Positions 9,034 to 18,876 are shown, counted from the stretch's first letter. The stretch: DNA of 64,000 nt from Flaviramulus basaltis (GCF_900114265.1 NZ_FPKV01000004.1:62001-126000); one strand, 5' to 3'. Numbers and translations: made by a program. The notes: generated from the sequence alone by a model not told the origin.

Positions 9034-9663
9034 TTATAGTTCTATAATTGTTTCTTCGATAGGTTTTCTAACTTTTTTAAATTCTGAAAACATATCATCT
9101 TTCGCTCTAAATCCCACAGGAAGTAATAAAATAGATTTTAATCCTCTTTTGTTTAAACCAAGTAATTCATCGTACTTTTCGGGTATAAATCCTTCCATAG
9201 GGCAAGAATCAATTCCTTCTACAGCACAAACCGCCATTAAATTGCCAAGTGCTATGTAAGCTTGATTTTTTGACCATTGTTGACGTTCTGTTACAGACAT
9301 GTCTTTAATAGTTTTTATTAAACTCTCTCGGTAAGGTTTTAAGATAGTTTCTGAGGTATTGCGTATCTTTTTTATGTTATCGTAATACGAAACCACATCA
9401 TCATTTAATATGTTTTCTTGAATACAAATTACAAAAAGGTGTGAAGCTTCTAATACTTGTTTCTGATAAAAAGCATGTTCTATCAAAGGTTCTCGCAAAA
9501 TATCGTCTTCAAGAATAACTAAAGAAATTGTTTGTAGACCAAATGAAGTCGCTGTTAAATTAAAGGCCTCCTTTAGTGTATTTATTTGGTTTTTAGATAG
9601 CTTCTTAGAAGTATCAAATTTTTTAGTTGCGTAGCGCCACTTCAAATGCTTAATAATATCCAT
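9034..9663 (-). CDS. Nitroreductase-family NAD(P)H-dependent oxidoreductase
   Basis: This 209-residue flavoprotein belongs to the nitroreductase family, which uses FMN and NAD(P)H to reduce nitro compounds, quinones or enoates. Family features are the N-terminal KHLKWRYATKKFDTSKKLS (FMN phosphate contacts), the TATSFGLQTISLVILED segment, WSKNQAYIALGNLMAVCAVEGIDSCPMEGF (the helix and FMN-contacting loop) and the C-terminal LLLPVGFRAKDD. Length is normal. It closely resembles the NfnB/YdgI type of predicted oxidoreductases. The physiological substrate is not known. It stands alone, separated from the downstream aminotransferase by the structured element at 8935-9016. Confidence 0.9.
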   Translation of the reverse strand: MDIIKHLKWRYATKKFDTSKKLSKNQINTLKEAFNLTATSFGLQTISLVILEDDILREPLIEHAFYQKQVLEASHLFVICIQENILNDDVVSYYDNIKKIRNTSETILKPYRESLIKTIKDMSVTERQQWSKNQAYIALGNLMAVCAVEGIDSCPMEGFIPEKYDELLGLNKRGLKSILLLPVGFRAKDDMFSEFKKVRKPIEETIIEL

Positions 9664-9780
9664 ATAAGTTAAATATAGTTAAGCAAAAATAATACTTGAT
9701 TGGTGTTTTTAAGGTAAAAAAATGATAAAATAAAGGAATAGTGTCATCAAAAAAAATATTTTTAAAAAAGTGATATTTTA

Positions 9781-9812
9781 TTTGAAAGAATTAAAAAAGG
9801 GTTCTATATTTG
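9781..9812 (+). promoter_or_regulatory. Promoter of tRNA-Ser(UGA)
   Basis: TTTG (9781-9784), 20 bases of spacing and TATATTTG (9805-9812) match the Bacteroidota -33/-7 promoter. Transcription should begin near 9819, about 30 bases before the tRNA. Confidence 0.8.
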
Positions 9813-9848
9813 CACCCGCATTCAGCGAATAGCTGATGAGGCGCTCAA

Positions 9849-9933
9849 GGAGAAATGGCAGAGCGGTCGAATGCGGCAGTCTTGAAAACTGTTGAGGGTC
9901 ACACCTCCGGGGGTTCGAATCCCTCTTTCTCCG
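9849..9933 (+). tRNA. tRNA-Ser (anticodon UGA)
   Basis: Acceptor arms GGAGAAA and TTTCTCC pair fully and are followed by discriminator G. The anticodon loop CTTGAAA carries TGA, which reads UCA. A long variable arm (GAGGGTCACACCTC) and the T-loop GGTTCGAATCC are present, as expected for a class II tRNA. CCA is not encoded. Confidence 0.97.
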
Positions 9934-9940
9934 CTAGTTA

Positions 9941-9981
9941 AACCGTAATTACTTAAATAATAAGTTTTTACGGTTTTTTTA
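9941..9981 (+). terminator. Rho-independent terminator after tRNA-Ser
   Basis: AACCGTAA (9941-9948) pairs with TTACGGTT (9968-9975), followed by a T run. It lies directly downstream of the tRNA. Confidence 0.8.
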
Positions 9982-10293
9982 TTCAATAATTTCTCACCAA
10001 TTAGTCAAATACTCAGAAAATTAAACAATTTTAGACTAACCCAAAAAGTATGTTTAAATTTAAAGTGATAAAAACACTATTAATGTACAAAAACCTTTCA
10101 CAAGTATTTAAAACATTAATTTTTAACATCTTACACTTAACTTAGAAGCATTTTTAAATGACCTTATATTCTAGAAAATGGCTCTTAAAAATAAATAGAA
10201 CATTTATAGTATCTTTTTTTTAGACAAGTTTTTATGTTGGACTAAAAACTTTTAATCGTAATCTCTAATCATTTACTTCCTACATTTAATAAA
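9982..10293. other. Non-coding gap
   Basis: About 310 bases of very AT-rich sequence between the tRNA-Ser terminator and the terminator of the arabinose gene block. I see no convincing reading frame, tRNA or repeat in it. Confidence 0.6.
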
Positions 10294-10323
10294 AAAACAG
10301 AGAAAGTAATTTCTCTGTTTTTT
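10294..10323 (-). terminator. Bidirectional terminator at the end of the arabinose block
   Basis: AACAGAGAAA (10296-10305) and TTTCTCTGTT (10310-10319) form a perfect 10-bp stem with a GTAA loop, flanked by A7 on one side and T7 on the other, so it can act in both directions. It lies about 50 bases after the symporter stop. Confidence 0.85.
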
Positions 10324-10372
10324 TATAATAGATCAACCTACATATTTTAAGAAGACATATTAAATATATAAT

Positions 10373-11938
10373 TTAAGATAAATAAATATAAAGTCCAATA
10401 ACTGCGGCAATAATAGCATAACCAACAGGTTTTAAATGTTTCCATGGCACAATATCAACTTGTTTAGTGTATTCTTGACTATAATCTGTTTCTCTTGGAT
10501 AAAATTTACTAACAACAAACATTATAATTATTGTTAGTACAAATAATATACCCATTAGATGCAAGAAACTAATATTAGGTTTAATAACATATAATGTAAT
10601 TAAATAAGTGACTACACTAAATAAAATAGCAATATTTGCAGCTTTTCCAGAAACACGTTTAGAAAATATACCAACAATAACAATAGCTAAAATAGGAACA
10701 CTATGTGTACCATTTAACTCTTGAAGATAGGTAAATATACCTCCTTCAACCCCATAAAGTAAAGGAGCAATACCCATAGAAAATAAAGCTAAAACAATAC
10801 CAAATATTTTACCTGCTTTTACTACTTGAATTTCTGAAGCATTCTTATTAATGTATTCTTTATAAAAATCAAGTCCAAATAAAGTTACCGAACTATTTAA
10901 TGCACTATTAAAAGAACTTAAGATAGCTCCAAACAACACCGCTGCAAAAAAACCAATAAAAGCTACTGGCAGTACCGCTTTAACAACCATAGGATATGCT
11001 TCATCTGCATTCGCTAAATCACCATTAAAAATATAGAACGCTATAATACCCGGAAGCACTACAATAAAAGGTCCGAGAATTTTAATAAATGCTGCTAATA
11101 AAAGTCCTTTTTGGCCTTCTTTTAAATTTTTGGCACCAAGAGCTCTTTGAATAATGGCTTGGTTGGTTCCCCAATAATAAAAGTTAACTATTATCATTCC
11201 TGTAAAAAGAGTCCAAAATGGTACATCTGAATCTGGACCTCCAATAATATCGAACTTCTCTGGAAGCGCTGTAGTTAATGTTTTTAATCCTCTAAAAACA
11301 TTACCATCACCTATTTTCATTAAACCAAAAATTGGAATTAACGAACCTCCAACAATTAAGCCTACTGCATTAATGGAATCTGATACGGCTACCGCCTTTA
11401 AGCCTCCAAAAATAGCATAAATACTACCTATTATACCAATAGTCCAAACTGTAACCCAAAGTGTTGATTCTGCATCCATTCCTAGTGATTCAGGAATATC
11501 AAACATCGTGTTTATTGCTAATGCACCTGAATAAAGAACAGTTGGCAACATAGAAATAGCATAACCTAAAAGAAACAGTAAGGAAACAATAGTCTTGGTT
11601 GATTTACCATATCTATTTTCTAAAAATTGTGGAATAGTAGCAATTCCACTTTTTAGATATTTTGGTAATAATACAAATGCCGTAAAAACCATAGCAATTG
11701 CAGCTACAACTTCATAAGCCATAATTGGTATACCGTCTCTAAATGATACACCATTCATTCCAACAATTTGTTCAGTTGAAAGGTTAGTAAGTAATAGTGA
11801 ACCTGCAATAACAGGACCAGTTAAACTTCTTCCAGCTAAAAAATAGCCATCTGAAGACTTTTCATCAGTCTTTCTTGTAGACCACCAAGCTATAACTGCT
11901 ACTAATAATGTAAAAGCAACAAAAGATAACATTCCCAT
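10373..11938 (-). CDS. Sodium:solute symporter (SSS family), probable L-arabinose transporter
   Basis: This 521-residue protein has about 13-14 membrane segments and the SSS core. Recognisable pieces are the N-terminal WSTRKTDEKSSDGYFLAGRSL, TNLSTEQIVGMNG, the long helix pair around IGIIGSIYAIFGGLKAVAVSD and NFYYWGTNQAIIQRALGAKNLKEGQKG, the signature region of SGLT-like symporters. It imports a sugar with Na+ across the inner membrane. Arabinose as substrate is inferred from its position as the last gene of the mutarotase/araA/araD/araB series on the same strand. The ATG at 11938 is preceded, after 8 bases, by 13 tandem TTAG units. Confidence 0.9.
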   Translation of the reverse strand: MGMLSFVAFTLLVAVIAWWSTRKTDEKSSDGYFLAGRSLTGPVIAGSLLLTNLSTEQIVGMNGVSFRDGIPIMAYEVVAAIAMVFTAFVLLPKYLKSGIATIPQFLENRYGKSTKTIVSLLFLLGYAISMLPTVLYSGALAINTMFDIPESLGMDAESTLWVTVWTIGIIGSIYAIFGGLKAVAVSDSINAVGLIVGGSLIPIFGLMKIGDGNVFRGLKTLTTALPEKFDIIGGPDSDVPFWTLFTGMIIVNFYYWGTNQAIIQRALGAKNLKEGQKGLLLAAFIKILGPFIVVLPGIIAFYIFNGDLANADEAYPMVVKAVLPVAFIGFFAAVLFGAILSSFNSALNSSVTLFGLDFYKEYINKNASEIQVVKAGKIFGIVLALFSMGIAPLLYGVEGGIFTYLQELNGTHSVPILAIVIVGIFSKRVSGKAANIAILFSVVTYLITLYVIKPNISFLHLMGILFVLTIIIMFVVSKFYPRETDYSQEYTKQVDIVPWKHLKPVGYAIIAAVIGLYIYLS

Positions 11939-11946
11939 AATTTAAT

Positions 11947-12000
<54 letters not shown>

Positions 12001-12027
12001 GATTTTTAAATGCACACTTAAATATTG

Positions 12028-13215
12028 CTATTTTACAGAAAATTTAAATGTTGTTTTAGTGGAATAAGTTTCTCCTGGTTTTAAAATTACTGATGGAAAT
12101 TCATTCTGGTTTGGTGAATCTGGAAAGTGTTGTGTTTCTAGACAAAACCCTGTTCTATGTCCATAAGTTCCTCCATTAGGCATTGGTAAAGTACCATCTA
12201 AAAAATTTCCTGTATAGAATTGTATTCCAGGCTCATCAGAAAAAACCTCCATGAAACGCCCACTAGCCTCATCGTATGCTGAAGCTGCAAAACGCATAGC
12301 GTCTTTTTCTCCATTTAAAACCCAGCAATGGTCATAACCTTTACCTAATTTTAATTGCTCATTATCAGTATTAATTTCTTTACCTATTTTTTTAGATGAA
12401 GTAAAATCGAATGGTGTTCCTTCTACTTTTTTAATTTCTCCAGTTGGAATTAAAGTCGCATCTACTGGCAAATATGCATCTGCATTCAATACAACATCAT
12501 GACCTAAAATATCTTTTGAAAAATCTCCAGTTAAATTGAAATAAGCATGTTGAGTTAAATTTACAACAGTAGTTTTGTCTGTAGTAGCTTCGTAAGTCAC
12601 TTCTACAGCATTGTCTTTAGTTAAGGTATAGACTACCGTAATATTTAAATTACCTGGATAACCTTCTTCTCCATCTTTACTTAAATACGTTAATCTTAAT
12701 GATGAATTTTCCATTTCTTTAATTGGTTCTGCTTTCCAAATTACTCTATCATAACCATTAACACCGCCATGTAAATGATTAGAACCATCGTTAGTTGCTA
12801 AATTGTATTCATTACCTTCTAAAGTAAATTTTCCTTTTGCAATTCGATTTCCATAACGTCCAATTAAAGCTCCAAAAAACGGATTATCTTTTTGATAATC
12901 TTCAATATTATCAAACCCTAAAACTACATTTTCTAAGTCGCCATTTTTGTTTGGTACTTTTAAAGACGTTATTCTTCCTCCATAAGTAATCACATTCATT
13001 TCAATACCATTAGCATTTTTTAATGCATATTGTTCAATTGAAATGCCATCTTCTGTTTTACCAAATTCTGATTTTTCTATAGCTAATTTTTCTTTTACAA
13101 TAGTTTCTGACGCTTCAGGTGTTTCTTCTTTTTTATTATCTTTACATTGCATGTTAATAGTTGCAGCAAAAGCAAATACTAAATAAAATAAAACAGGTTT
13201 TAAGTTTTTCATCAT
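12028..13215 (-). CDS. galM: Aldose 1-epimerase (mutarotase), exported or lipoprotein form
   Basis: GalM interconverts alpha and beta anomers of aldoses. The protein has 395 residues, longer than cytoplasmic GalM because of an N-terminal signal (KPVLFYLVFAFAATINMQC) whose Cys at about residue 24 suggests a lipoprotein with a non-ideal lipobox. The catalytic His is in NLTQHAYFNL and the catalytic Glu in FCLETQHFPDSPNQ; YGGRITSLKVPNKNG and FGALIGRYGNRIAKGKF are typical substrate-site segments. Its place between araA and the symporter suggests it supplies the proper anomer of arabinose at the cell envelope. A second ATG follows the first directly (13212). Confidence 0.93.
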   Translation of the reverse strand: MMKNLKPVLFYLVFAFAATINMQCKDNKKEETPEASETIVKEKLAIEKSEFGKTEDGISIEQYALKNANGIEMNVITYGGRITSLKVPNKNGDLENVVLGFDNIEDYQKDNPFFGALIGRYGNRIAKGKFTLEGNEYNLATNDGSNHLHGGVNGYDRVIWKAEPIKEMENSSLRLTYLSKDGEEGYPGNLNITVVYTLTKDNAVEVTYEATTDKTTVVNLTQHAYFNLTGDFSKDILGHDVVLNADAYLPVDATLIPTGEIKKVEGTPFDFTSSKKIGKEINTDNEQLKLGKGYDHCWVLNGEKDAMRFAASAYDEASGRFMEVFSDEPGIQFYTGNFLDGTLPMPNGGTYGHRTGFCLETQHFPDSPNQNEFPSVILKPGETYSTKTTFKFSVK

Positions 13216-13236
13216 GAAATAGTTTTTAGTTGGTTA

Positions 13237-14745
13237 TTATAAACGATGCTGAAACATATTATAATAGGCTTCGTTTGCATTCATAGAATCTTTAAATGGT
13301 CGTACTTTAGTATCTTGATCAATAACTAATAATTCAATACCTGCGATATCTGCAAAATCCTCCATATATTCAGTAGTAATAGCTTGAGAATACACCGTAT
13401 GATGTGCTCCACCAGCTAAAATCCATGTTGTTGCTGCAATATCTAAATTAGGTTTTGCTTCCCAAAGTACGCGTGCTACTGGTAATTTTGGTAAATCTCC
13501 CATTGGTTTTACTGCTTCAACTTCATTTACAATAAGTCTAAAACGGTTACCCATATCTACTAAAGAGGCATTGATTGCAGCTCCTTCTGGCGAGTTAAAT
13601 ACTAAACGCACAGGATCTGCTTTTCCACCAATTCCTAATGGATGAACCTCACAAGATGGTTTTGCTTCTGAAATAGATGGACAAATTTCTAACATATGAG
13701 ATCCTAAAACATAGGCTTTTTGTGGTGTAAAATGATAGGTGTAATCTTCCATAAACGAGGTACCTCCTTCTAAACCATATGCCATTACTTTCATTACTCT
13801 TACCATAGCTGCAGTTTTCCAGTCTCCTTCTCCACCAAACCCATATCCATCTGCCATTAAACGTTGTACAGCTAAACCTGGTAATTGCTTTAAGTCTCCT
13901 AAGTTTTCAAAAGTATCTGTAAATGCTTTAAAATCACCTTCGTCTAAAAAGGAACGTAATCCTATTTCTATTTTCGCAGCTTCAGTAAGAGAATCTCTCA
14001 TACTTCCATCAACTTTTAGGTTATCTGATAAATTATATTCTGTTTCGTAAACTTTAATTAAGTCATTTATTTGTTGCTCTGTAACCTCATCAATTTTTGC
14101 TGTAACATCTGAAGAATCATATCCATTTACAGACATTCCAAAACGTATTTGAGCTTCTACTTTATCGCCATCAGTAACTGCTACTTCACGCATATTATCT
14201 CCAATACGAGCGACTTTTAGGTTCCGCATTTCGTCCCATCCTAAAGCAACTCTAGACCAAACACCTATTTTATTATGAACACGTTCTTCCTTCCAATGCC
14301 CTACAACTACTTTTCGTTTGATTCGCATTCTTGACATGATGTAACCAAACTCTCGGTCTCCATGAGCCGATTGATTTAGATTCATAAAATCCATATCTAT
14401 TTCATTCCAAGGAATTTCTGCATTAAACTGTGTATGTAAATGACACAAAGGTTTGTTTAAAATATTTAAACCAGCTATCCACATTTTTGCAGGTGAAAAC
14501 GTGTGCATCCAAGTAATAATTCCAACACAGTCTTTTGAAGCGTTAGCAGCTTCACAAAGCGAAGTAATTTCTGAAGGTGTTTTTACTGTTTGTTTAAAGA
14601 CTACTTTAACAGGAATGTAATTTGAAGCGTCTAACCCTTTTGCTATGTCTTGTGAATTTTTTGCAACTTGATTTAACGTTTCTTCTCCGTAAAGGTGTTG
14701 ACTACCTGTTACAAACCAAATTTCTTTATTAGATATATCAATCAT
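13237..14745 (-). CDS. araA: L-arabinose isomerase
   Basis: Converts L-arabinose to L-ribulose in the cytoplasm using Mn2+. It has 502 residues, the normal size. The N-terminus [20 protein letters not shown] is the family signature. Metal and catalytic residues fall in [12 protein letters not shown] (Glu), FMEDYTYHF (Glu), [13 protein letters not shown] (His) and [11 protein letters not shown] (His). The gene follows araD after about 20 bases and belongs to the araB-araD-araA-mutarotase-symporter series. Confidence 0.98.
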   Translation of the reverse strand: MIDISNKEIWFVTGSQHLYGEETLNQVAKNSQDIAKGLDASNYIPVKVVFKQTVKTPSEITSLCEAANASKDCVGIITWMHTFSPAKMWIAGLNILNKPLCHLHTQFNAEIPWNEIDMDFMNLNQSAHGDREFGYIMSRMRIKRKVVVGHWKEERVHNKIGVWSRVALGWDEMRNLKVARIGDNMREVAVTDGDKVEAQIRFGMSVNGYDSSDVTAKIDEVTEQQINDLIKVYETEYNLSDNLKVDGSMRDSLTEAAKIEIGLRSFLDEGDFKAFTDTFENLGDLKQLPGLAVQRLMADGYGFGGEGDWKTAAMVRVMKVMAYGLEGGTSFMEDYTYHFTPQKAYVLGSHMLEICPSISEAKPSCEVHPLGIGGKADPVRLVFNSPEGAAINASLVDMGNRFRLIVNEVEAVKPMGDLPKLPVARVLWEAKPNLDIAATTWILAGGAHHTVYSQAITTEYMEDFADIAGIELLVIDQDTKVRPFKDSMNANEAYYNMFQHRL

Positions 14746-14765
14746 TTATTTATTATAATTTTTAA

Positions 14766-15467
14766 TTATTGTCCGTAATAAGCGTTTTTACCATGCTTCC
14801 GCTCATAATGTTTTTTTATTAATGAATCTTTTAATCGCTGTGCTTCTGGGTTAATTTGAAGTGTTAAATAAGCCATTTCTGCAACCACTTCTAACACTTT
14901 ACTATTATAAACTGCTTTGGCTGCATTTTTACCCCAAGTAAAAGGTCCATGATTTCCTATTAAAATCATTTCTACTTCTTTGTGAGATAAATTTTTATCC
15001 TTGAAACAGTTTAGTATTTGAATACCTGTGTTGTGTTCGTAATTTCCTTCTATTAAATCATCGCTCATTGGTGGTGCACAAGGTATATCTGTAGTTAAAT
15101 GATCTGCATGTGTCGTACCAAAAATTGGTACGTCTTTTTGTGCTTGAGCCCAAGCACAAGAAAATTTTGCATGTGTGTGAGCAATACCTCCAATATCTTC
15201 CCAGTTTTTATATAAAAAGGAATGTGTTTTTGTGTCTGATGAAGGACGCATAGTCCCTTCAACTATATTATTATCGTAATCTAAAATGATAATATTTTCT
15301 GGTTTTAAAGTTTCATAAGGTACACCACTTGGCTTAATAGCAAACACCCCATTACCTCTATCAACTGCGCTTACATTTCCAAATGTATACACGACAAGAT
15401 CTAATGCATTAAGCTGCATATTTGCCTCATAGCATTCTTCTTTAAGTGATTTATACTTGGAACTCAT
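14766..15467 (-). CDS. araD: L-ribulose-5-phosphate 4-epimerase
   Basis: A class II aldolase-family enzyme that converts L-ribulose 5-phosphate to D-xylulose 5-phosphate, the last step before the pentose phosphate pathway. The 233-residue length is standard. Zinc ligands are visible in HTHAKFSCAWAQA (two His) with a third His in TTHADH; the LIGNHGPFTWG loop and an N-terminal FGNVSAVDRGNGVFAIKPSG phosphate-binding region are typical. Its ATG at 15467 lies inside the end of araB (17-base overlap), so translation is probably coupled. Confidence 0.97.
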   Translation of the reverse strand: MSSKYKSLKEECYEANMQLNALDLVVYTFGNVSAVDRGNGVFAIKPSGVPYETLKPENIIILDYDNNIVEGTMRPSSDTKTHSFLYKNWEDIGGIAHTHAKFSCAWAQAQKDVPIFGTTHADHLTTDIPCAPPMSDDLIEGNYEHNTGIQILNCFKDKNLSHKEVEMILIGNHGPFTWGKNAAKAVYNSKVLEVVAEMAYLTLQINPEAQRLKDSLIKKHYERKHGKNAYYGQ

Positions 15468-17142
15468 ATTGTTTTCTTTTTATGGTTTGTTCTACAAACT
15501 CGCTTAATACTTTGTATGATTCCATTAAGTTTGAGTACGTTTTTATATTGTTGGTCTGTGGAAAATATTCAGCTTCAAAATCGCTTCCCATAACCTTACT
15601 TGCCTCTATAACATTATCATAAACTCCTGCGGCAACTGCAGCATAAATAGCTGCTCCCAAAGCTGGCGCTTGGTCCGACTCGGCTACTTTAATTGGCATG
15701 TTTAATACATTTGCTAATGTTTGCATAATAAATGGTGATTTACGTGCTACACCTCCAATACCAATAACAGATTCGATTTTTACACCTTCACCTTCAAAAC
15801 GATCTACAATCATTTTAGAACCAAAACAAATGGCATTAACTAATGCCTTAAAAATATGTGGTGCTTTTGTTCCTAAAGAAATACCTGAAATTGCTGCTTT
15901 TAATTCTTGATTAGCATCTGGAGTTCTACGTCCATTCACCCAATCTAATGCTATTGGCATAGCGTCTTCTAACGAAATTTGTTCTGCTTGTACTGCTAAT
16001 GTTCTTATAAAATTAGCATCAATTTCATCTTGAAGCTTTATTTTTTGTTCATCAGAAAGAACCGATGATGTCATAACTAAATTATCTATTGGCCAAGATA
16101 AAACATCTTTAAACCAAGCTAATACATCTCCAAAAGCAGATTGACCAGCTTCTAAACCTACTAATCCAGGAATAACAGAACCATCTACTTGACCACAAAT
16201 ACCTTTTATGCAATTATCGCCAATTAGTTCTTCTTCTGCAACCATAATATCACAAGTTGAAGTTCCCATAACGCGAACTAATGTGTGAGCATCTATTTTG
16301 GCTCCAACTGCTCCTGAATGTGCATCAAAAGTACCAACAGCAATAACTGTTTTAGTGGTTAAACCTAATTTATCTGCCCATTCCTGATTTAAATGACCTG
16401 CAATTTCATCAGAAGTATAAGTCTCTTTGTACAGGTTTTCTCTTAATTCCGCTAAGTAAGGATCTAACTGAGTTAAAAAAGCTTCATCAGGTAAACCATT
16501 CCAGCTTTTATGCCACATAGCTTTATGTCCTGCAGCACATCTACTTCTTTTAAAAGTTGTTAAATCTTTGTGATCTGCTAACATGTAAGTCATATAATCG
16601 CAATGCTCCATCCAGGTATGTGCCGCTTCTTTAACAGTCTTATCTTCTCTAGCAACCTGTAAAATCTTTGCCCAAAACCATTCTGAAGAATAAATTCCTC
16701 CTTCAAATTTGGTGTAATCTTCTCCTCCCCAACTTCTAGCTAACTCATTAATCTCATTAGCTTCTTTTACTGCTGTATGATCTTTCCAAAGTACCATTAA
16801 TGCATTTGGATTTTCTTTAAAACCATCAACTAATGCTAAAGGTATTCCATCTTTTGTAAGTGGAAGAGGCGATGAACCTGTTGTATCAATACAAATACTA
16901 ACAACCAATTCTGGAGATACTTGACTTTGTGAAATAACAGACTTAATAGTGTGTTCTAAACCTTCTATATGATCAAGTGGATGTTGTCTAAACTGGTTTA
17001 TTCTAGGATTACAATATTGTTGTTTTTTCCATCGTGGATATATAAACACCTCTGAAGCTAACTCCACTCCATTCTGAGTATCAATTAATACAGCTCTTAC
17101 AGAATCTGATCCATAATCTAGCCCTATTACGTATGATTTCAT
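15451..17142 (-). CDS. araB: L-ribulokinase
   Basis: An FGGY-family kinase that phosphorylates L-ribulose at C5 with ATP. It has 563 residues, close to the 566 of E. coli AraB. Domain markers are the N-terminal phosphate loop GLDYGSDSVRAVLID, the catalytic region VGTFDAHSGAVGAKID and the C-terminal adenosine-binding segment GIGGVARKSPFIMQTLANVL. It is the first gene of the ara operon; a -7 box TATATTTG (minus strand, 17166-17173) and a dyad at 17188-17210 lie just upstream. Its stop overlaps the araD start. Confidence 0.98.
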   Translation of the reverse strand: MKSYVIGLDYGSDSVRAVLIDTQNGVELASEVFIYPRWKKQQYCNPRINQFRQHPLDHIEGLEHTIKSVISQSQVSPELVVSICIDTTGSSPLPLTKDGIPLALVDGFKENPNALMVLWKDHTAVKEANEINELARSWGGEDYTKFEGGIYSSEWFWAKILQVAREDKTVKEAAHTWMEHCDYMTYMLADHKDLTTFKRSRCAAGHKAMWHKSWNGLPDEAFLTQLDPYLAELRENLYKETYTSDEIAGHLNQEWADKLGLTTKTVIAVGTFDAHSGAVGAKIDAHTLVRVMGTSTCDIMVAEEELIGDNCIKGICGQVDGSVIPGLVGLEAGQSAFGDVLAWFKDVLSWPIDNLVMTSSVLSDEQKIKLQDEIDANFIRTLAVQAEQISLEDAMPIALDWVNGRRTPDANQELKAAISGISLGTKAPHIFKALVNAICFGSKMIVDRFEGEGVKIESVIGIGGVARKSPFIMQTLANVLNMPIKVAESDQAPALGAAIYAAVAAGVYDNVIEASKVMGSDFEAEYFPQTNNIKTYSNLMESYKVLSEFVEQTIKRKQYEFQV

Positions 17143-17165
17143 ATTTTTTACTTATTTGCTTTAAA

Positions 17166-17173
17166 CAAATATA
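17166..17173 (-). promoter_or_regulatory. -7 box of the araB operon promoter
   Basis: On the minus strand this reads TATATTTG, a full match to TAnnTTTG. The -33 region expected about 20 bases upstream falls inside the dyad at 17188-17210. Confidence 0.6.
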
Positions 17174-17187
17174 AACAATAATTTATT

Positions 17188-17210
17188 ATAAGTGTATTTA
17201 TAACACTTAT
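17188..17210. promoter_or_regulatory. Dyad operator candidate in the araB / regulator intergenic region
   Basis: ATAAGTGT (17188-17195) and ACACTTAT (17203-17210) are perfect inverted repeats around 7 bases. The site overlaps the likely -33 region of araB and lies between two divergent genes, as expected for the binding site of the Nudix-type regulator encoded next to it. Confidence 0.65.
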
Positions 17211-17271
17211 GAAATGATTGATATCTCGGATATAATAAAAAAACAATATATTAGCTTAAATTAATGTACAT

Positions 17272-17961
17272 ATGATGGTTGGATATAATCCTGATGATAA
17301 AATTTTTCATGCTGTAGATTGTATAATTTTTGGTTTTAATGATGAAGACTTAAAAGTGCTTTTAATTCAAAGAGATTTTGAACCTGAAAAAGGTAAATGG
17401 TCTTTGATGGGTGGTTTTTTAAAAAAGGTTGAAACTCTAGATGATGCCGCTATACGCATACTCAATAGATTAACGGGTATGCAAAATATTTACATGGAAC
17501 AATTATATACTTTTAGTGAAGTTAATCGTGATCCTGTGGAAAGAACTATTTCAACATCCTATTATGCTATTATAAATATTGAAAAGCATAATGAGGAGTT
17601 AATAGAAAATTATAATGCCAAATGGTTTAGCCTATCAGAAGTTCCTAATTTAATTTTTGATCACAATGATATGCTAGATAAAGCAATTAAGCGACTAAGA
17701 AGACGCACATCTATAAGCCCCATTGGATTTGAACTCTTACCAGAAAAATTTACAATGCGTCAACTTCAAAAACTATATGAAACAATACTAGATAAAGAAC
17801 TAGATAAAAGAAACTTTATTAATAAAATAAACTCTATGGATATATTAATAAAGTTAAAAGAAAAAGATATGACATCTTCTACTAAAGGCTCATTTCTTTT
17901 TCAATTCGAAAAAGCTAAATACGATGAAAAACAAACTAATAGTTTTTATCTAAAACTATAG
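17272..17961 (+). CDS. araR: Nudix-type transcriptional regulator of arabinose use (AraR-like)
   Basis: This 229-residue protein has an N-terminal Nudix fold (residues about 10-140) and a C-terminal winged-helix region (LLPEKFTMRQLQKLYETILDKELDKRNFINKI). Such Nudix-HTH proteins are regulators; a Bacteroides member controls arabinose genes. The Nudix box here reads GGFLKKVETLDDAAIRILNRLTG, and the metal-binding REXXEE glutamates are replaced (RILNRL), so it should bind a ligand rather than hydrolyse one. It is divergent from araB, with a dyad between them. The regulatory target is inferred from this arrangement. The ATG could also be the second Met. Confidence 0.85.
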   Translation: MMVGYNPDDKIFHAVDCIIFGFNDEDLKVLLIQRDFEPEKGKWSLMGGFLKKVETLDDAAIRILNRLTGMQNIYMEQLYTFSEVNRDPVERTISTSYYAIINIEKHNEELIENYNAKWFSLSEVPNLIFDHNDMLDKAIKRLRRRTSISPIGFELLPEKFTMRQLQKLYETILDKELDKRNFINKINSMDILIKLKEKDMTSSTKGSFLFQFEKAKYDEKQTNSFYLKL

Positions 17962-18047
17962 GGTTTATGTTTTAAACTAGCAACCTGCAGTTTTTAAAAT
18001 TATCGTTTTCTTATGAGGAATAAATCAATTAATATTTTATTCACTAT

Positions 18048-18869
18048 TCATAAATCCAATTGTATATAAACTGGCAAATGATCTGAAGGATATTGTAAAT
18101 TCCAATTATCGCTTAAAACAGCATATTTATTTACAGAAATATCAAAGCTTACAAAAATGAAGTCAATACGTTGTGTTACGGGTTCATGAAACTTAAAGCC
18201 ATTAAAAGTTCCTGTTGGTCCAAACCTAGTTTTTGCAATAGTATTAGAATCTTTTAAATTTTCAAGAATAAACTCAATACTTTCATGTTTGCTTTCCATA
18301 TTAAAATCTCCCATTAAAATTACAGGTAGTTTATTTGTGTTTATTTCTCTAATCTTATTAATAATTAAAATGGCACTCTTTTTTCTGGCAATAACACCTA
18401 CATGGTCAAAATGTGTGTTAAACACTAAAAAATTTTGTTTTGTTTCTTTATTTTCAAGTAAAACATAAGTACATACTCTATTGCAAACAGCATCCCAGCC
18501 CATAGAGACTTTTTCTGGTGTTTCAGAGAGCCAAAAAGTTGAGGATTTTAAAACATTGAGTTTATTTTTTTTGTAAAAAATAGCAGAATATTCACCCTCA
18601 TTTTTTCCATTATCTCTTCCTACTCCAACAAAGCTATAATCTACCAAAAGACTATCCATATCTTTCATTTGATTTGGCATCGCTTCTTGAACTCCAAGAA
18701 CATCAGGTTCGTAAAACTTTATTTGATTGATAAAAAAAGACTTTCTATTCGCCCAACTATTTTCTCCTTCTTTTGGGTAATCAAGCTTAATATTATAAGT
18801 CATTACTGAATAACTTTGAGCAAAACTCAAACTTGAAAATACTACATAAATAACGAGAAGAAGTTTCAT
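18048..18869 (-). CDS. Exported endonuclease/exonuclease/phosphatase-family protein
   Basis: The start at 18869 is chosen because MKLLLVIYVVFSSLSFAQ is a signal peptide and it leaves a 7-base gap to the previous stop; the longer frame to 18923 would overlap the GH43 gene. The DNase I-like fold is shown by MTYNIKLD, DVLGVQEAMPNQMKDM (metal Glu), FNTHFDHVG (catalytic His), ILMGDFNMESKH (Asp, Asn) and the terminal SDHLPVYIQLDL (His). Family members hydrolyse phosphodiesters in nucleic acids, inositol phosphates or lipids. Near glycan genes they are common in Bacteroidota, but the substrate is unknown. Confidence 0.88.
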   Translation of the reverse strand: MKLLLVIYVVFSSLSFAQSYSVMTYNIKLDYPKEGENSWANRKSFFINQIKFYEPDVLGVQEAMPNQMKDMDSLLVDYSFVGVGRDNGKNEGEYSAIFYKKNKLNVLKSSTFWLSETPEKVSMGWDAVCNRVCTYVLLENKETKQNFLVFNTHFDHVGVIARKKSAILIINKIREINTNKLPVILMGDFNMESKHESIEFILENLKDSNTIAKTRFGPTGTFNGFKFHEPVTQRIDFIFVSFDISVNKYAVLSDNWNLQYPSDHLPVYIQLDL

Positions 18870-18876
18870 TTTAAAA

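Noticed and set aside
9982-10293. Small gene in the gap after tRNA-Ser
   Set aside because: No frame with a credible start and amino-acid composition was found; the sequence is very AT-rich.
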